Below, one piece after another: positions 23,401 through 34,600 of a DNA stretch of 64,000 nt (the first letter of the stretch is position 1; the number at the start of each line of letters is the position of its first letter). The position numbers and the translations under genes were made by a program. The stretch covers positions 1 to 64,000 of the forward strand of contig JASAMV010009370.1 in NCBI GenBank assembly GCA_030248065.1. Direction: 5' to 3'. The notes under the pieces were generated by a model that made no database searches, was not told where the DNA came from, and was given only the letters and a program-made list of their open reading frames with translations. Origin of the DNA: Rhynchonema sp. JSB1_4. Its lineage: Eukaryota; Nematoda; Chromadorea; Monhysterida; Xyalidae.

Positions 23401-24524
23401 CTATTTTAGCACAACGTTTTTACCTATTTATACCCCAATCTTGACCTCTGTACCAATACCCCCCAAATCGGCACTCGCCGCCAGCTATCTATGTCTACCA
23501 CCCGGACCAACTGGATCACTGCTTTCTATTGATTGTACCTTTCGATGCGCGACCAATTAAACGATTCTATGCACTAATAATACCAGGTGATCAGCGGTCA
23601 ATGTATACCCAAGCCAGACACATCGAGCGAAAGTGACGTTGTCGATCCGTATGTTTCGATGGAGATATTCGGAGTGAAACGAGACGCGATCAAACAGAAA
23701 ACGCGCGTCATACAGGACAATGGTGCGTTGGTTGGCATGGCAGTCGGTGTGACGCGAAGTTTTTGGTATAATCCATGTGCTGAGGACATAGTATAATGGG
23801 CCGAAGCAACCTTTGGAGTCAGAGCCAAATCCAATCTTTGGATTAATTCTTGGTTTGACAACAGTTGGTTGAACACTAATTTTTTGTCAACCAAATAATC
23901 AGTTGAATGATAGCAAATAATAATGATAATCACTACTGTGTGTTTACGTCAGGTTTCAATCCTTCATGGAACGAGACGTTCGACTTTCTGCTCAGCTGTC
24001 CCGAAATGGCGTTGTTGCGCATTTGTGTCAAGGACGAGGACAAATTCGACAAGAATGACTTTGCCGGCGAATACTCCATACCTGTGATCAGTATAAGAAC
24101 CGGTTCGTGAATATGGCTTCAGCAACGATGGTCTTCATTCATAGCGACAGTTCTAACGCGTGTTGATTAGCGCTCTCTCGGTCACATGATTTTTTTAGCA
24201 GGGCAGTTCTTAGATTTATTGGTGCCGTGGACGTTGTTTATTTTGAGTGTGGGACGGAACTGCGAATTTGTGGCATCATGGGATTTCGTAACATCGTTGA
24301 TATAAAAAGATCATGTGACCTGCTCACGACTGACCCAATCACCTACTTTGACACTGTACAGCGCGAATATAATTGCACTGTGTGCGAATGCGAACACATT
24401 CGCATGTGTCCTTGTTGTTTCAGGCTATTCACACGTGCATCTGCGTTGTGGCTTCCGTCATATGCTCGATCCGAGTGCCACGTTATTTATTCACTGCGAG
24501 AAAACTGATCTTACGAAAAAGTGA
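11489..24524 (+). CDS. Phosphoinositide phospholipase C, delta class
   Basis: Exons: 11474(ATG 11489)-11560, 14561-14699, 14801-14895, 15215-15352, 15685-15714, 16446-16598, 17947-18066, 18363-18473, 18792-18885, 19296-19413, 19641-19726, 19912-20081, 20331-20450, 20818-20955, 21809-21944, 22337-22516, 22792-22905, 22972-23024, 23587-23722, 23953-24102, 24424-24524. All phases join, giving 817 residues. The domain order PH, EF-hands, X, linker, Y, C2 and the absence of SH2/SH3 or a long C-terminal tail identify the delta class. The enzyme cleaves PIP2 to IP3 and diacylglycerol at the plasma membrane with Ca2+. Catalytic positions (numbered from ATG 11489) H355, N356, E385, D387, H400 and E434 sit exactly 44 residues after those of mammalian PLC-delta1. 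Oddities: LDVWDG for the usual LDCWDG, and K608 where delta1 has R549. An exon at 6938 may extend the N-terminus. Confidence 0.93.
11580..13800. repeat. Nested GC-rich repeat cluster in first PLC intron
   Basis: GGCCC/GGGCC arrays occur at about 11600-11730, 12066-12200, 13340-13430 and 13672-13775. They are bounded by CAGAGGTCGCAATCGGGCC (11584 and 12059) and its reverse complement CCCGATTGCGACCTCTG (near 13441 and 13784); a stray copy begins near 14451. Between them, blocks such as GCAACCTACCTACTGTACC and a 190-base segment (11880-12055) recur with changes at 12940-13140. The CAG..CTG boundaries fit hAT-type ends. The cluster looks like repeated insertion and duplication of related elements. 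No coding content. Confidence 0.7.
12338..12917. mobile_element. hAT-like element filled with AATACC/GGTATT satellite
   Basis: Ends TAGGCCTGGGCACAATACC and GGTATTGTGCCCACCCATA are inverted repeats with two mismatches, and both are flanked by CTACTGTA (12330-12337 and 12918-12925), a perfect 8-bp duplication. The interior is almost wholly CCAATA/AATACC units, switching strand at about 12520, 12755 and 12855, so it can fold into long hairpins. Because CTACTGTA is common in the surrounding repeat, part of the flank match could be chance. Confidence 0.68.
13805..14439. mobile_element. Inverted-repeat element split by a hAT-like insertion
   Basis: The left end AGGGTGAAATTTTCGAAACG continues into GTGTAAAGGTCAGTTGGGTG and is repeated in reverse at the right end (GACCTTTACACCG, CGAAAATATCACCCT). 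TCAGAC flanks both ends. Removing the inner element at 14007-14397 with one copy of its duplication leaves a palindromic element of about 236 bases. A diverged relative sits at 5.9-6.1 kb. Confidence 0.68.
14007..14397. mobile_element. hAT-like miniature element with perfect 8-bp duplication
   Basis: Termini CAGTGTAGTTCCTGG and CCAGGAACTACACTG are perfect inverted repeats. CACCCAAC stands on both sides (13999-14006 and 14398-14405). The interior has ACTATCTCCCCCTC words and no reading frame of note. It lies inside another element, so it is the younger insertion. Confidence 0.85.
14561..15714 (+). other. PLC-delta PH domain exons
   Basis: Four exons (14561-14699, 14801-14895, 15215-15352, 15685-15714), plus the end of the first coding exon, encode roughly residues 18-158. 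Recognisable pieces are LQSLKKGSSLARCKGR at the start, ISEILEVRNGWHADNF in the middle, and RCFSVIFRHP..LDLIADTPDDARNWVVALRHLI at the end, the last matching the PH end of PLC-delta. The PH domain anchors the enzyme to PIP2. The tryptophan of the delta1 IP3 site (SSSWRR) is not evident here. The 30-base exon 15685-15714 (EHRGMYKHIK) is in phase but could be skipped. Confidence 0.82.
15796..16092. mobile_element. hAT-like miniature element (CAGTGGTGTCG ends)
   Basis: It begins CAGTGGTGTCGCTAAGC and ends GCTGAACGACACCACTG; the reverse complement of the end differs from the start at two positions. The expected 8-bp duplication is not clear (GTGTGGCG against AGGTCTGC), so it may be old. It lies in the PLC intron between exons 15685-15714 and 16446-16598. 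Confidence 0.55.
16446..18473 (+). other. PLC-delta EF-hand exons
   Basis: Exons 16446-16598, 17947-18066 and 18363-18473 encode about residues 159-286. The first hand has a canonical Ca2+ loop, DTNGNGLLNWAE, with acidic or polar residues at loop positions 1, 3, 5 and 12. The following exons (EGFVKFFQVLTNRPELDEL, LSLDDLRSFML) match the later, degenerate PLC EF-hands. Donor of the first exon is GTTGGT, chosen because it keeps phase into the next exon. Confidence 0.82.
18792..20450 (+). other. PLC catalytic X domain exons
   Basis: Exons 18792-18885, 19296-19413, 19641-19726, 19912-20081 and 20331-20450 encode about residues 287-482. Signature pieces are DMSQPLTHYFVNSSHNT with catalytic H355, YLIGNQLQG, IELDVWDGDDGHPCIYHGHT with E385, D387 and H400, and PYPLMLSIENHCSLDQQ with E434. 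The domain ends LKGKIIIK, continuing GK in the next exon, so the phosphate-binding lysines K482 and K484 are kept. The cysteine of LDCWDG is valine here. Confidence 0.92.
18950..19080 (+). repeat. Three-copy tandem repeat, unit about 41-47 bases
   Basis: Units start TAGATTTTTGTAGGGTTTAT (18950), TAGATTTTTGTGGGG (18991) and TAGATTTCTGTAGGGTTTAT (19038), each followed by an ACG.GTAAAAC or ACGTATAAAAC segment. It lies in the PLC intron before exon 19296-19413. Confidence 0.7.
20818..21944 (+). other. PLC X-Y linker exons
   Basis: Exon 20818-20955 encodes an acidic run (GEVSEDEESDLDIETIEKE) and exon 21809-21944 a basic run (RVKRKNKKSPHG) before the Y domain. Acidic X-Y linkers are autoinhibitory in this family (known biology). 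The first exon could end at 20952 or 20955, both in phase; GTGCGT at 20956 is the better donor. The intron between them hosts a miniature hAT-like element. Confidence 0.8.
21456..21766. mobile_element. hAT-like miniature element (CAGTGGCGGATGCAG ends)
   Basis: The left end CAGTGGCGGATGCAG and right end CTGGATCCGCCCTTG are imperfect inverted repeats of the common hAT CAGTGGCGGATCCAG type. Flanks CTGTGTGT and GTGTGTGT agree at 7 of 8 positions, though a TG-rich flank makes chance more likely. A fragment of the same end (CAAGGGCGGATCCCGGGGGC) is at about 39843. It lies in the intron of the PLC X-Y linker. Confidence 0.65.
22337..22905 (+). other. PLC catalytic Y domain exons
   Basis: Exons 22337-22516 and 22792-22905 encode about residues 574-671: EGKMLKLIDAPFDEIVQY, AYPSGMRTDSSNMLPVPLW, then GVQVVALNMQTADTSVDLNE and FQVNGNAGYVLKP. 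S581 and Y610 align with delta1 S522 and Y551. K608 replaces R549, a substrate-contact arginine that is nearly invariant. The donor at 22517 (GTTAGT) is set by the need to encode QVVALN across the junction. Confidence 0.9.
22972..24524 (+). other. PLC C2 domain exons
   Basis: Exons 22972-23024, 23587-23722, 23953-24102 and 24424-24524 encode about residues 672-817. Visible C2 strands are VMKLTIRVISGQCIPKP, DVVDPYVSMEIFG, NGFNPSWNETFDF, LRICVKDEDKFDKNDFAGEY and GYSHVHLRC..LDPSATLFIHCEK. Acidic residues in the DVVDP and KDEDKFDKND loops fit Ca2+-dependent membrane binding. The stop is TGA at 24522-24524. Confidence 0.9.
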
Positions 24525-25888
24525 CAGAATAATTAAACCAATGCAACTTTGTGTACATTCATGACACTCTGGTATTCTTTACTCCTCTTCTGTTATGCTG
24601 CTCTCACTCGTGTTTGGGGCCTTTTCTTCTTCCTTCGCCTGTGATTACTCTTCGCAAGTTGAGATCTGGTCCAAGTCAAATGACAACATTTAACCTGCAC
24701 ACTGAACACGCTTCGTCTCGCCTTGGGTTGGAAGATTTCGGCGTGCACAAAGCCATCAACTTTATACATAATATTTTTGTCACGAAACTCTCCAATAATG
24801 CTCCTTACCTGTGCAGTCGTTTCCACATTTTTTGTACAAAAGTTTACTTTACTGTTGCTGAGACCACTCATAATCACCAAGCTTGCGCTTTTTGTATTCG
24901 GGTTCCCTCTGTTATTTATTTATTTTTGATATGAACGGATTCACTTTTTTGTTAATTCTTCAATCCAACGTCGGATGTCTAAATTGGTTGACGCTTGTGG
25001 TGCGTGCAGAACCGTTAGGCGCTTGTCCAATTTCTTGATTTGATGTCTGGAATAGCTCTTATCAGAGTGTTGTTATAGATTTGTGGTAGATTTTTTATAT
25101 CAAGATTAGGCGCCGTGTATTTCATATTTATATATGTTTGACAGCATTGTACATGAACCCATTTTGGTACGTTAATAAAAAAGAGCTCTTTGCTCATGCT
25201 CAGTATGTATTATTTCGGTCAACCACACAGCATCACTGCTCAGTTCGAGTTCAAATCACTTTTATTCGAAAAGTGAATGTTTTTTCGCATCGTAAAATGT
25301 TGTAAAATTTCTTCGCATGGGAAGTGATTATCTGACTAGACAGTATACTGTACAGCGCGCGTTTGCGCCCTTTCGAACCATATAAATACATTCATCATAC
25401 ATGAATAACAACCGATAGGGTTTCACTTTCGCAGACGAGGAGCTGTCACAACGAGCCTGAGCCTGTACGCAATTGAAGATTTAATTTTAATAACACCAAT
25501 TGAAAATCATGGCCAAATTTGACGGGAGTCCGAGAATATTGTACAGTACCAGGTCGTTGCAAGGGCCCCTGGCCTTTCTACACATATGTATTATGCGCAG
25601 CACATGTGTGCTTACCAATTGTAAACTGTGGTTCACGTTTATCGAAACTTGATGGCATGAATATCAAAAAGCCTGGCCATCTTGTGAACTTGCATCCAAA
25701 TATACCTCCGAAAGTCTCGATAAATGTGCCCAAGTTATGTAAGTATACATACATATCACGTATACATATTTTTGCACCATCGATCGCGCTCCCCCGCCGT
25801 CGCAGTATAGTGGATATGTCCATAACAGTGTCGCAGTTTGCTGGCCGATGTTTCACCCATGCTATATATTATAAGCAAGGGCATCGTA
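24525..25888. other. Convergent intergenic region between PLC and p190RhoGAP
   Basis: The stops of two genes on opposite strands face each other here. AATTAAA at about 24530 and AATAAA at about 25174 (+ strand) could end the PLC transcript; TTTATT near 25260 reads AATAAA on the minus strand and could end the p190 transcript. A GGCCGATGTTTCAC copy of the dispersed motif is at 25843-25856. No gene is supported. Confidence 0.5.
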
Positions 25889-28662
25889 TCAGCTCAACAA
25901 CTCATCCGAATGTTCCAGTAGCATGACGGTGAACTGTACGAGTGTGGGCATGACTTTGGCCATCGACTCAAAGTCGTTGAACGTGCGACGCAAGATGGTC
26001 GGCCACCAGCATTTGGCCAGATTCGGTGTGTCCATCGCCGTTCGCTCGCTGTTCGCCGACACCCGCTGCAGATGAGCGATGAAGTATTTGAGCAGCGCCA
26101 CGTTCACGGCCGGCACTCGACAAAGCACCTGGCGGACGTCGGAACGGCGCGACTCGGCACTGTCTGCAATATCGGACATAAAAAGGTTATTTGTTGTGGG
26201 AATGTCATTTGAAAAGATTTTTGGATCATTGACGTTATCTCAGAAAGTGAAATGATGGTCATTTTGCCAATACAAAAAGATAATTATTCTTTGTTAAATA
26301 AACTCCGCTGCAGGATTTGAGCTCGGTAGGAAGATTGGACAGCTCTCTAATCTGATTGGGTGGTTGAACAGAAATTCGGGCAACTGAATTTGAAGACTGT
26401 TGGTTTTTACTGCGATAGATTCAGGATAGCTCTGCCGCAACCCATTGCCGGTAGCGTTCTCCGTGCGTCGCTCCTGCTTGCGGAATTTCACCATGGTAAA
26501 AACCAGCAGTCTACCGTCCAACAGTCTCCGAATTACGGCCCCGAAACTAGAATGAAGTTGATAGAAAAGCAACTAAGGGAATGGGTGACGGTTGCTGAGA
26601 AGAACTTTTTGCAAACAGCACATTCGTTGTCACGCATAACAAAAAATCTGTTTTCTCCCGCTAAATAAATTTACAAACCTCCAGGCTAGCACTCATACTC
26701 ACCGTTGTCGGTCATCGCTGCCAGAATATCGTCGTAGAGTTCCGCCGGTATCACAGAATCGGGCAGACACGCAAAGAAGTTCTTGAGCGCGGTAGCGACG
26801 GCATTTACGGGCACGTCCAGGCTCGCGAACTCGATCGCTGTGTTGTCGGCGAACTTTTGTTCCAACATCGACACTTGCGCCTGAAACATCAGGGGGAATA
26901 TTGGCTGATACAAAGGTTGGCGATATGACAGGCGCTTTGGGAGCCTGATGCGTTTGCAGTAGGTACTGATTTTCGAGCTTTACACACGGGTATTTCCTTC
27001 GGCATTGGTTCAATTTTACACAGGCTGTCTTGTGAAAAGCAAGCGTCAGCAGAATGAAGCTGCACCTTAGAAACATATCCATTTTTTTCTCAGATTTTTT
27101 CCTATAGATTGCGAAAATTTTGTTTTGTGTTTTTTATTGTAAAAAAGCTATTTTTATCGCCAGTTTTTTTATTGCCAGCCACTGTTGAGACACGGTGGTG
27201 GCTTTTCGACAGCTGGTAATAGAGAAACAATACATTTTTCGCGACCCTGTAGCTTGATCCATGCCTGTTGTTGTGCAAATCCCACCAAACAGAACCGTTG
27301 CTCCAAAAAACTATAACTAAAATTCTTTTCAAAAAAGACGTACCTGATTCCCGGGCACCCTGTAGAGTCCCTCGGTGGAGAGACCACCTTCGGACTCGAT
27401 GAACTCTACGCATTTCTTGACGAACAACGGAACGTCGTCGTCGCTGTGCGCTGTCAAGTCGGCCAACGTCATACCGGCTGGCACAACGGCGCTGTAATTA
27501 TATAGTTGGCATGAAACGTCAGGTTTGGATTAATGTCTGAGGATCGGCATGCTGTTGTTTGCTATAACCTGATCTCGTGGTAATGGATTCATTGAAATAA
27601 TCGCAACCCTGTCATCTTGGTTGGTTATGATTTTGATTGGTAGAGGTGGACTAATGCAATAGTAAATCGGACACAAAAATACAGGTGCCTGTATTATAGT
27701 GACGCTCTGTGTGGCAAATAGTTTTGATTTTGAACAATATTTTGATCCGTAATACTGCGCTTGTCACTTATAATGCTGCCTCTTTGTTGTGAATGTTCTT
27801 TGTGGTAAACAAAACTAATGGTTTCCGTTTCGATCGACTCACTGTAGCAATGGCCAACTTAATCACAAGAAACAATCACCATATCCATTCATCTATTTTT
27901 GCACAAAATACTTATAGCAACATTTATAAAGAGTTGCTTTTCAGTGACAACACTGTACCTACAGTACCTGACAGGTGCGGGTGCGGCGGTCGGGGGCGGC
28001 ATTCCGGCGCTGGACTTTTTCTTCAACAACTGCCCAACACCGCCGGCAATGTCTGGCATCATTGGCGATGACTTCCGGGCACTTCCGCCTGAACAGTATG
28101 AGTGCTAAATCGCTATAATACTGTATTGACGTCACAGTTCGGATTTTGATCAGAGACCAGCTCAAGCTTTAGTGTGATCGGATCAGATTACATCGCCCCT
28201 TCTTTAGTCGTGCGACTTTTCTCAAGGAGATTTTTAGATTTTACAATAACAGCCGTTTTGACCAGCGTAAAAATTGTTTGCAAACAGCTGATTGGTCAAA
28301 CTCGCATTGTGCCACATAGAACAATGGTCGAATGATCACAGGACTGATCCTCACATTTGAGGCCGGCTTTGGTCCATTTGTGAGCCTAAACGTATCGGCA
28401 TGCGTCTAGATCAATAGGTATCTCAAGGCCTAGTTTCAGGTTTCATGGGTATCAGTAGGCGTAAAGCGCAGCTTGAGAACAACAAGCCTTACAAAGATGA
28501 TAAAAATCCGCCCGAACCCACCGATTTGGCCGCTAGGTGACGCACCACTGGAACTGGTACCGGAACAGCTGCCTTTGGATCCGAACAGGAACGTGCCCCC
28601 ACTTCGACCTTCGCTTGATTCGGATGACGGTTTGGCTGCGCGATTCGCTGCTGCTTCCACGG
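25889..28662 (-). other. p190 RhoGAP catalytic domain exons
   Basis: Exons 28546-28662 and 27968-28088 (GQLLKKKSSAGMPPPTAAPA) lead into 27344-27491 (VPLFVKKCVEFIESEGGLST, EGLYRVPGNQ), 26703-26880 (VNAVATALKNFFACLPDSVI) and 25889-26163 (LLKYFIAHLQRVSANSE, LAKCWWPTILR). The arginine of GLYRVPGN is the catalytic arginine finger. The N of NLAKCWWPTIL and the lysine of ALKNFF are also kept. The gene ends in a stop at 25889-25891. Phases join throughout. Confidence 0.93.
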
Positions 28663-31600
28663 CTGAAAAATTGGGATGTCAGTTAGAATTGTCAGTCACA
28701 ACGGTCGGTCCAGAAATGGACGTGGGGGCCGATCTTATTCGAATATTTCTGAATATTGTTTCGAGTCTGTATGAAGGCCCAACTACAGTATGTATATCTC
28801 GCTCCCTGAGAGAACAGAGAACAAATTCTCACGCACTGATCGGCAATCAATCGGCTCCCGAAAATTTGTTCTCTGTTCTCTCAAAGAACAAAGATCAGTT
28901 TGGGCTTTAGGTGATCATTTGGAGATTTTATTGTGATGTCGGGCAGCTTAGTCGGTCAAAACTTGGTGCCTGACGAATATGCTCACAGAAAATCACCAAA
29001 AAGACAATTGAAATGGACAGAAACACGGAATAACATGATTTATTCCAATCTGATAACAAACCTACTTTTTCTCTTGTTTTTTTGGTCAGGCTCGTGAAAA
29101 AACAAGTCGTGCACTACTGTGCCCGTGCATGCCTCATGTGTGTGCTTCTCACGCGGTTTGGTTGTACTATTGTGTCAACGAAAGTGCACTACCAATGCAA
29201 ACGAAATGAATGAAACGACAGGGTACCAACAACATTAAAATGAACAATGCAGTATGCTCTTTTCAACATGCAACACACATAACCTCAAAGTCTGGCTAAA
29301 TCAGCTCATACCCAGCAAAGGGGTTGGGGTTTATTGAAAAAAATGTGCCGAACACACAAAATCGGAATAAGTCATGCAGCTGCAACAGGCTGACTGAATT
29401 CTTATATAGGGTGCAGTAGATATTGCCCTTATTTTGTGAAAATAGTTGTGGAAATAAGGCGATGGTTATATAGAAAGTGTCGTCTTACTTAAACTGCTGG
29501 TCGGTATTCTACTGTTGGGTGTGAGCAATTGTTTCAGTGAGCCAGCGCGACCGCCGAAATTGATGACATTCGCCGCAAAGACATTCCAACTGGATTTTCG
29601 AATCTGTTGTTGCGAATCTTGACCGGCATTCGCGTTGTTATTGAGATGATGTGATGTTTCATTGTCACTATAAGAACTGTCGACAAAAACGTCAACAGTG
29701 GAGCGCGATCGTTGTGTGCACAGAGGTCGATGTTGTAAGGTGGGTGTGGTACTACCAGCCGGTGAAACATCGGCTGACGTGAGCAGCACTTGCGCTGAAG
29801 ACTGACGCGGAAGGACCGTATCCTGTTGGCTGCTACTGTTGTTCATTTGCAGCGAGTGCTTCTGCATGACACTTGCAGTAAGAGGGCGGAGTCGGCGCGC
29901 GTGGTAATATTTATGTACAGTCAACCGTCTAGTTAGTGAGATGTGGCAAGAATATGTGTGATCTCTGCAAATCAATTTTCGCCTTGAAATACCTAAAACA
30001 TAACTTTTCCACCAAACTGATCCATACAGTGGCGAGGCACGTGTAGGTATCCGCACCTGAGCAACAAATGCGAGGATTTCTACAGCATGAAAAGGATCAT
30101 TATAAATCACGAGAACTGTAACGACACACATACACGTTGGCTGCAATTGGTTACATTAGCACACCGTGCGTGCGTGTTCAAAAAAGTCCAAATGCAGCGA
30201 TAGATGTCTGCAGCACGGTCCGCATTCACAAAGAACAAATTCGCATGTTCGGGGGGGAGGGGGGGGGTCGATCGAAAAGGGATTTTCCTGCACCAATTTT
30301 TGACCAATGTAAAATATGAGTGGTGTGGGGAACATTGTATTTACGTTGGTCAAACCAGCGATTCAGCCAACGTTAAAAGTAGTTCCTCATGCGCGGGGTA
30401 TCATTTCTTAGGCTGGTCAAGCAAAACACCATGTCTGAAACAACTCCACACTCCAGCGGGTCTGCAATGCAATTTTAGTTTGTGAATACGAGCCAATGCA
30501 CAAAATCTGCGGAGCCGGCCAAGCCGCACAATTGACACGGCTTGCGCTTGAGTAAATTCGAGCGAAAAGTGATTGCGTTAAGAAAGGCTATTATTAACAA
30601 ACGATAACTCTCAGATGTGCGGCGCTATATGAACATTCAGATCGCAATATTATATTTGGCTTCATTTCCTATGGCATGAACTTTGCTCATAGAGAGCCAT
30701 ATACATATAGTTCTCTGGAACCGACATAACATGAGAAAATAATGCTGGCCTTTGCGCCTACTGTACTTTCCGTCCTGCAGACGTTTTATTTATACCAAAC
30801 GTTTGCGAGAGAAGCGTATGCATATGGTCCTCCTGAGAGAGAGAGAGAGGCCAACAGCCTTATTTTCGACAGTGAGGCAGCGATTGAGTTCGTGATAGAT
30901 ACTGTACGTAAGTTTGATTCCAAAACCGAACATTGAGAATTGAGCATAGTTTTGATAACGTGTACATAGACGCAAAACATAAAAAACGTAACAACACGAC
31001 AACAACAACAACAAGCCGACAACTACTATGGTTGGACTGGCAAAAGCAATTTATTTTATTTATTTTGTTTATTTTGTTTGGATCGGACGAATTTCGACCA
31101 GCGTAAAACTTCGACCATTATGCAGCCAAATTATCATGGGACTGTGCCTGACAATAACAGATTGTCTCATTTTCAGGACCATAGCATGCGGGTTCCAAGC
31201 TGTTTGTTTGAAAGCAAATGCTTACACGCGCGGAGCTAACATTCTGAATTCACAATGTACTTGAGAAGTAGTTGAGAGACAGCGGCGATAAAGAGAAGCA
31301 CTTATTTGTGGAAAAAATTTGGCCCCAAAACGGCGTACAGGCCAAAAGCACACACGATGCTGTGGTCAATTTTGAATATTAGAGCCATGCGCATTAGACA
31401 ACTGCACACAACTAACTGGGCTTGTATTGTGAACGTGAAACTATGTTACACATAATTTATAACATTTCATGCAAAATATTCGCAAAATAATCTCAGAATA
31501 AAGTACCTATTTCACAATGCAATGCACTGCTGAAACGCATGGCACTAACATTCCGAACTCACATGCTGCCCGCATGTGCCACGCGGGCACATAAATTGTC

Positions 31601-34600
31601 AGGGGTGCATTCTTGTATGTATGTATATCTTGGTCGATTTTTAGCTACGTTATGCTCAGCTCAGCTCACTGTAGGGCTACGCGCTTGCTGCACTAAACTT
31701 TTTTGCGCCCGCATGCATGTCGTGCCGCTTGCTATGGTCCTTTGTGAATATATGTACCAGACAGAGCAAGACAGATTAATCTATCAAGTTGTGCTTTTCA
31801 ACATTTGCCTGAAATTTTTAGGAAAATGTAGGACTTGAACAAATTCTTTTCATTATCATTCAAGGTTTTAAGGCACAAACAAATAACGTAAAAAGATTTC
31901 AGTTTGCAATTTTAAGAAATATTTTGTCCCACATTGTTGTGTTATCGTGTAGCGCGTGCGTGCCACTAACCAAAGCTTGGACCATTGAACTCACATATAC
32001 ATATACATATGTACATACGATGATTTTTTGCATGTGCCAGCAGTTGAGAGCGCTTTCTAGTTCCGGGCTGCGCGCAAATGCTGCACATTTTATATTCAAT
32101 TTTAGAAGCTGCAGGTATGAAACTGACTTGCAACGATACGCACACAATAAAGGTTTGTTGTCGGCAACGGGTGCAATGAGAAACTCAGCTGGGCCAAATA
32201 GGGACCCAGTGACCGCAAAGGCATCAAATGTTGCCCGAACAGTTTTCTGCTTTTAACAAATTCTGCAGATTTACGCTGAACATTTTTGCAGGGAACCTTG
32301 GAGCGGGGCAGCCATTCAAACCAAGTGCATCCAAAGTTACGTCATAGTGGCTTGGCTGTCAAATACAAGCCACTGCCATGAATCACAGACGTTAAACTGC
32401 ACGCAAGCAGTTGGTAAATAGACAATTTGGATCATGAAGCAACTTGTATCATTGAACTCAAGAAACGCCAAATGGTAAAATTTCAGCTGTACATTTACAG
32501 TTTGACTTATGTTCTGGTACTGCTCGCGAAAAACGCATCAGGCTGTTGTGGGTGGACCAGGAAAACGAAATTTTACCGCATGGCAATTGACCAAAGCGCA
32601 ACGCATATGTACATATACGAGAAAGCAAAACATAACCAAATTAAAATAATGAAACATATGAACTTCCGTGTATATCAGCGGGTGTGCAGATCACTCGGTC
32701 ATGTGACTTCAATGTGAGAAACCTAAAAGTGCACGTTCCTTGCGGGCTTTGGTACGCGTTAATTACAGGCGCATTGGCTAAAAATAATAAATCTACCTAT
32801 AACTTTATTATATAGGCTTACTGTAAAATGTTTGACGCAAAACCTTGTTTCATAAAAACGCACAGGCTCCCAAATATTTTCATTGCATTTGCAAGGTTTC
32901 ATTGCTAGCCGGGAAACGCTTTCAGTCAACCACTTTGCAATAAGTCCGAGGTGTAAATCAGATGTGTGCCGAGTCTGATCAACCGTGCCAGAAAAGCATC
33001 AGAGCAAAACGCATGCACCGTATGCTGGTACAAAAATGACGACCAATTACCTTCACATACATACACATACGTGAATTAAGTTCATCTATGCCCATTAGAA
33101 ACTTTCTTGCGTAAGCCGATCACGCCGTGAGCAGACTAGAAAGTTCAACAACTGGAGCAGCTCCGCTAATGAGCCCGTGTGAGTGTATGGGGCTCGACAC
33201 CAATCTTCAAGGTGCCATACCTACATCAGATACTAATTACGTACATACAATAGTCTTACAGTTTGTGTTTAGTGAAAGATTTTCTGACACATTGTCGCAA
33301 CCAGTGACTAAGATTTTCTTGAAACTTCAAGAAAACCCATCCTTATACAAAAAATTTAATGTACCATTACGCATGTATACATGGTTTACTGTGCGTTACG
33401 GTACGTTTGTTTGAACTTCAAAGTTTATTGTTTGGTATAAAATACTCGATTAAAACGCAGACAGCTGGTTTGCTCTAGCGCATGTTCCGATTTTTACAAA
33501 ACGTTTTGGCACAAAAGTTGCTCCATCACAATCCCTGGGGGCATCCCGTTCCAAACGACGTACGCTGGAACTTTTCCGCATAACAGGCGGTGTGATTTGT
33601 GGTATATCCAGTACATATTCTAGATCCCGAATGAAGCTCAACGGATATGCGGAATGTAGCTTCGTTTCGACCCAGGGCGATGCTTTATATCAGACTAATT
33701 GTGCAGTGCTGCCATGATCCTACAGATGTCTAAGACGGTGTGTCAGAATTTACACGGAGCGACATATAGGGAGTGCGTACAGTATAAAACTTGTTGGTTG
33801 CGGTGCTCTCTGGACCATTCGCTTATTAGAAAATACAAACGGACAGGGTGGCAATGGTGCAAACATGCAATTATTTGTGCTCTCGTATTTTCGAATGCGT
33901 TGTGCAATGTGAGTTGTGCAGGCGTGGTTGTGGTTGCCCGCCGTTTCGTTCCGTTTTTTCACGCGATGCACCAGGTAATCGTCAGTGCGAATGCACCAGA
34001 CACAGACACGTGACGTCCAAAAAGACGTATAGGGGCTGGTCTTGCGCTATTGCGTACTGCATCACTGCTTGTGCGAACCTAAGACCAACTCGTGTGGCCA
34101 TTTTGAGGTCACGTGACCATTTTGTGCATTCGCACTGACGATGACCTGCGGCCCCGTTTGTCTGTGAAAGCAAAAAGAGTCAACGAAAAAACACAACACA
34201 CACTGACGTATTTGCAACAGTAAGTCCAGTTACACTACATACAAGAATAACCAACCCTACGAGAATACTGCCAAGGAGATAAGATAGGCGCGCGTGGGCC
34301 GCGCAGAGTTCTTGTGGTTCATCGTTTGTGCCTCACATTACATAGCACATGCTGTGGGTAATTGTGTGTGTATTCGTGTGTCTGGCCGGCTGGTGTTAAA
34401 GAAAGCTTCCTTTCTTCGAAGAGCGGCTAACTGCGAGCGGTGCTACTAAATTGGCGCACAAAATAAAGAATGGCGTATTAATACAGTGTACCCATTTTAT
34501 ACTGACCCTTCATGATAGTGAGCACGTTGTTATAGGGAAACTTTTTGAATGATATTTTTGGTTCCCGATCTACACCAACCTTTGATTACGAATCTGCATG

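Noticed and set aside
25519..25926. 135-codon + strand frame overlapping the end of p190
   Set aside because: It overlaps the RhoGAP exon on the other strand and has no domain or coding pattern.
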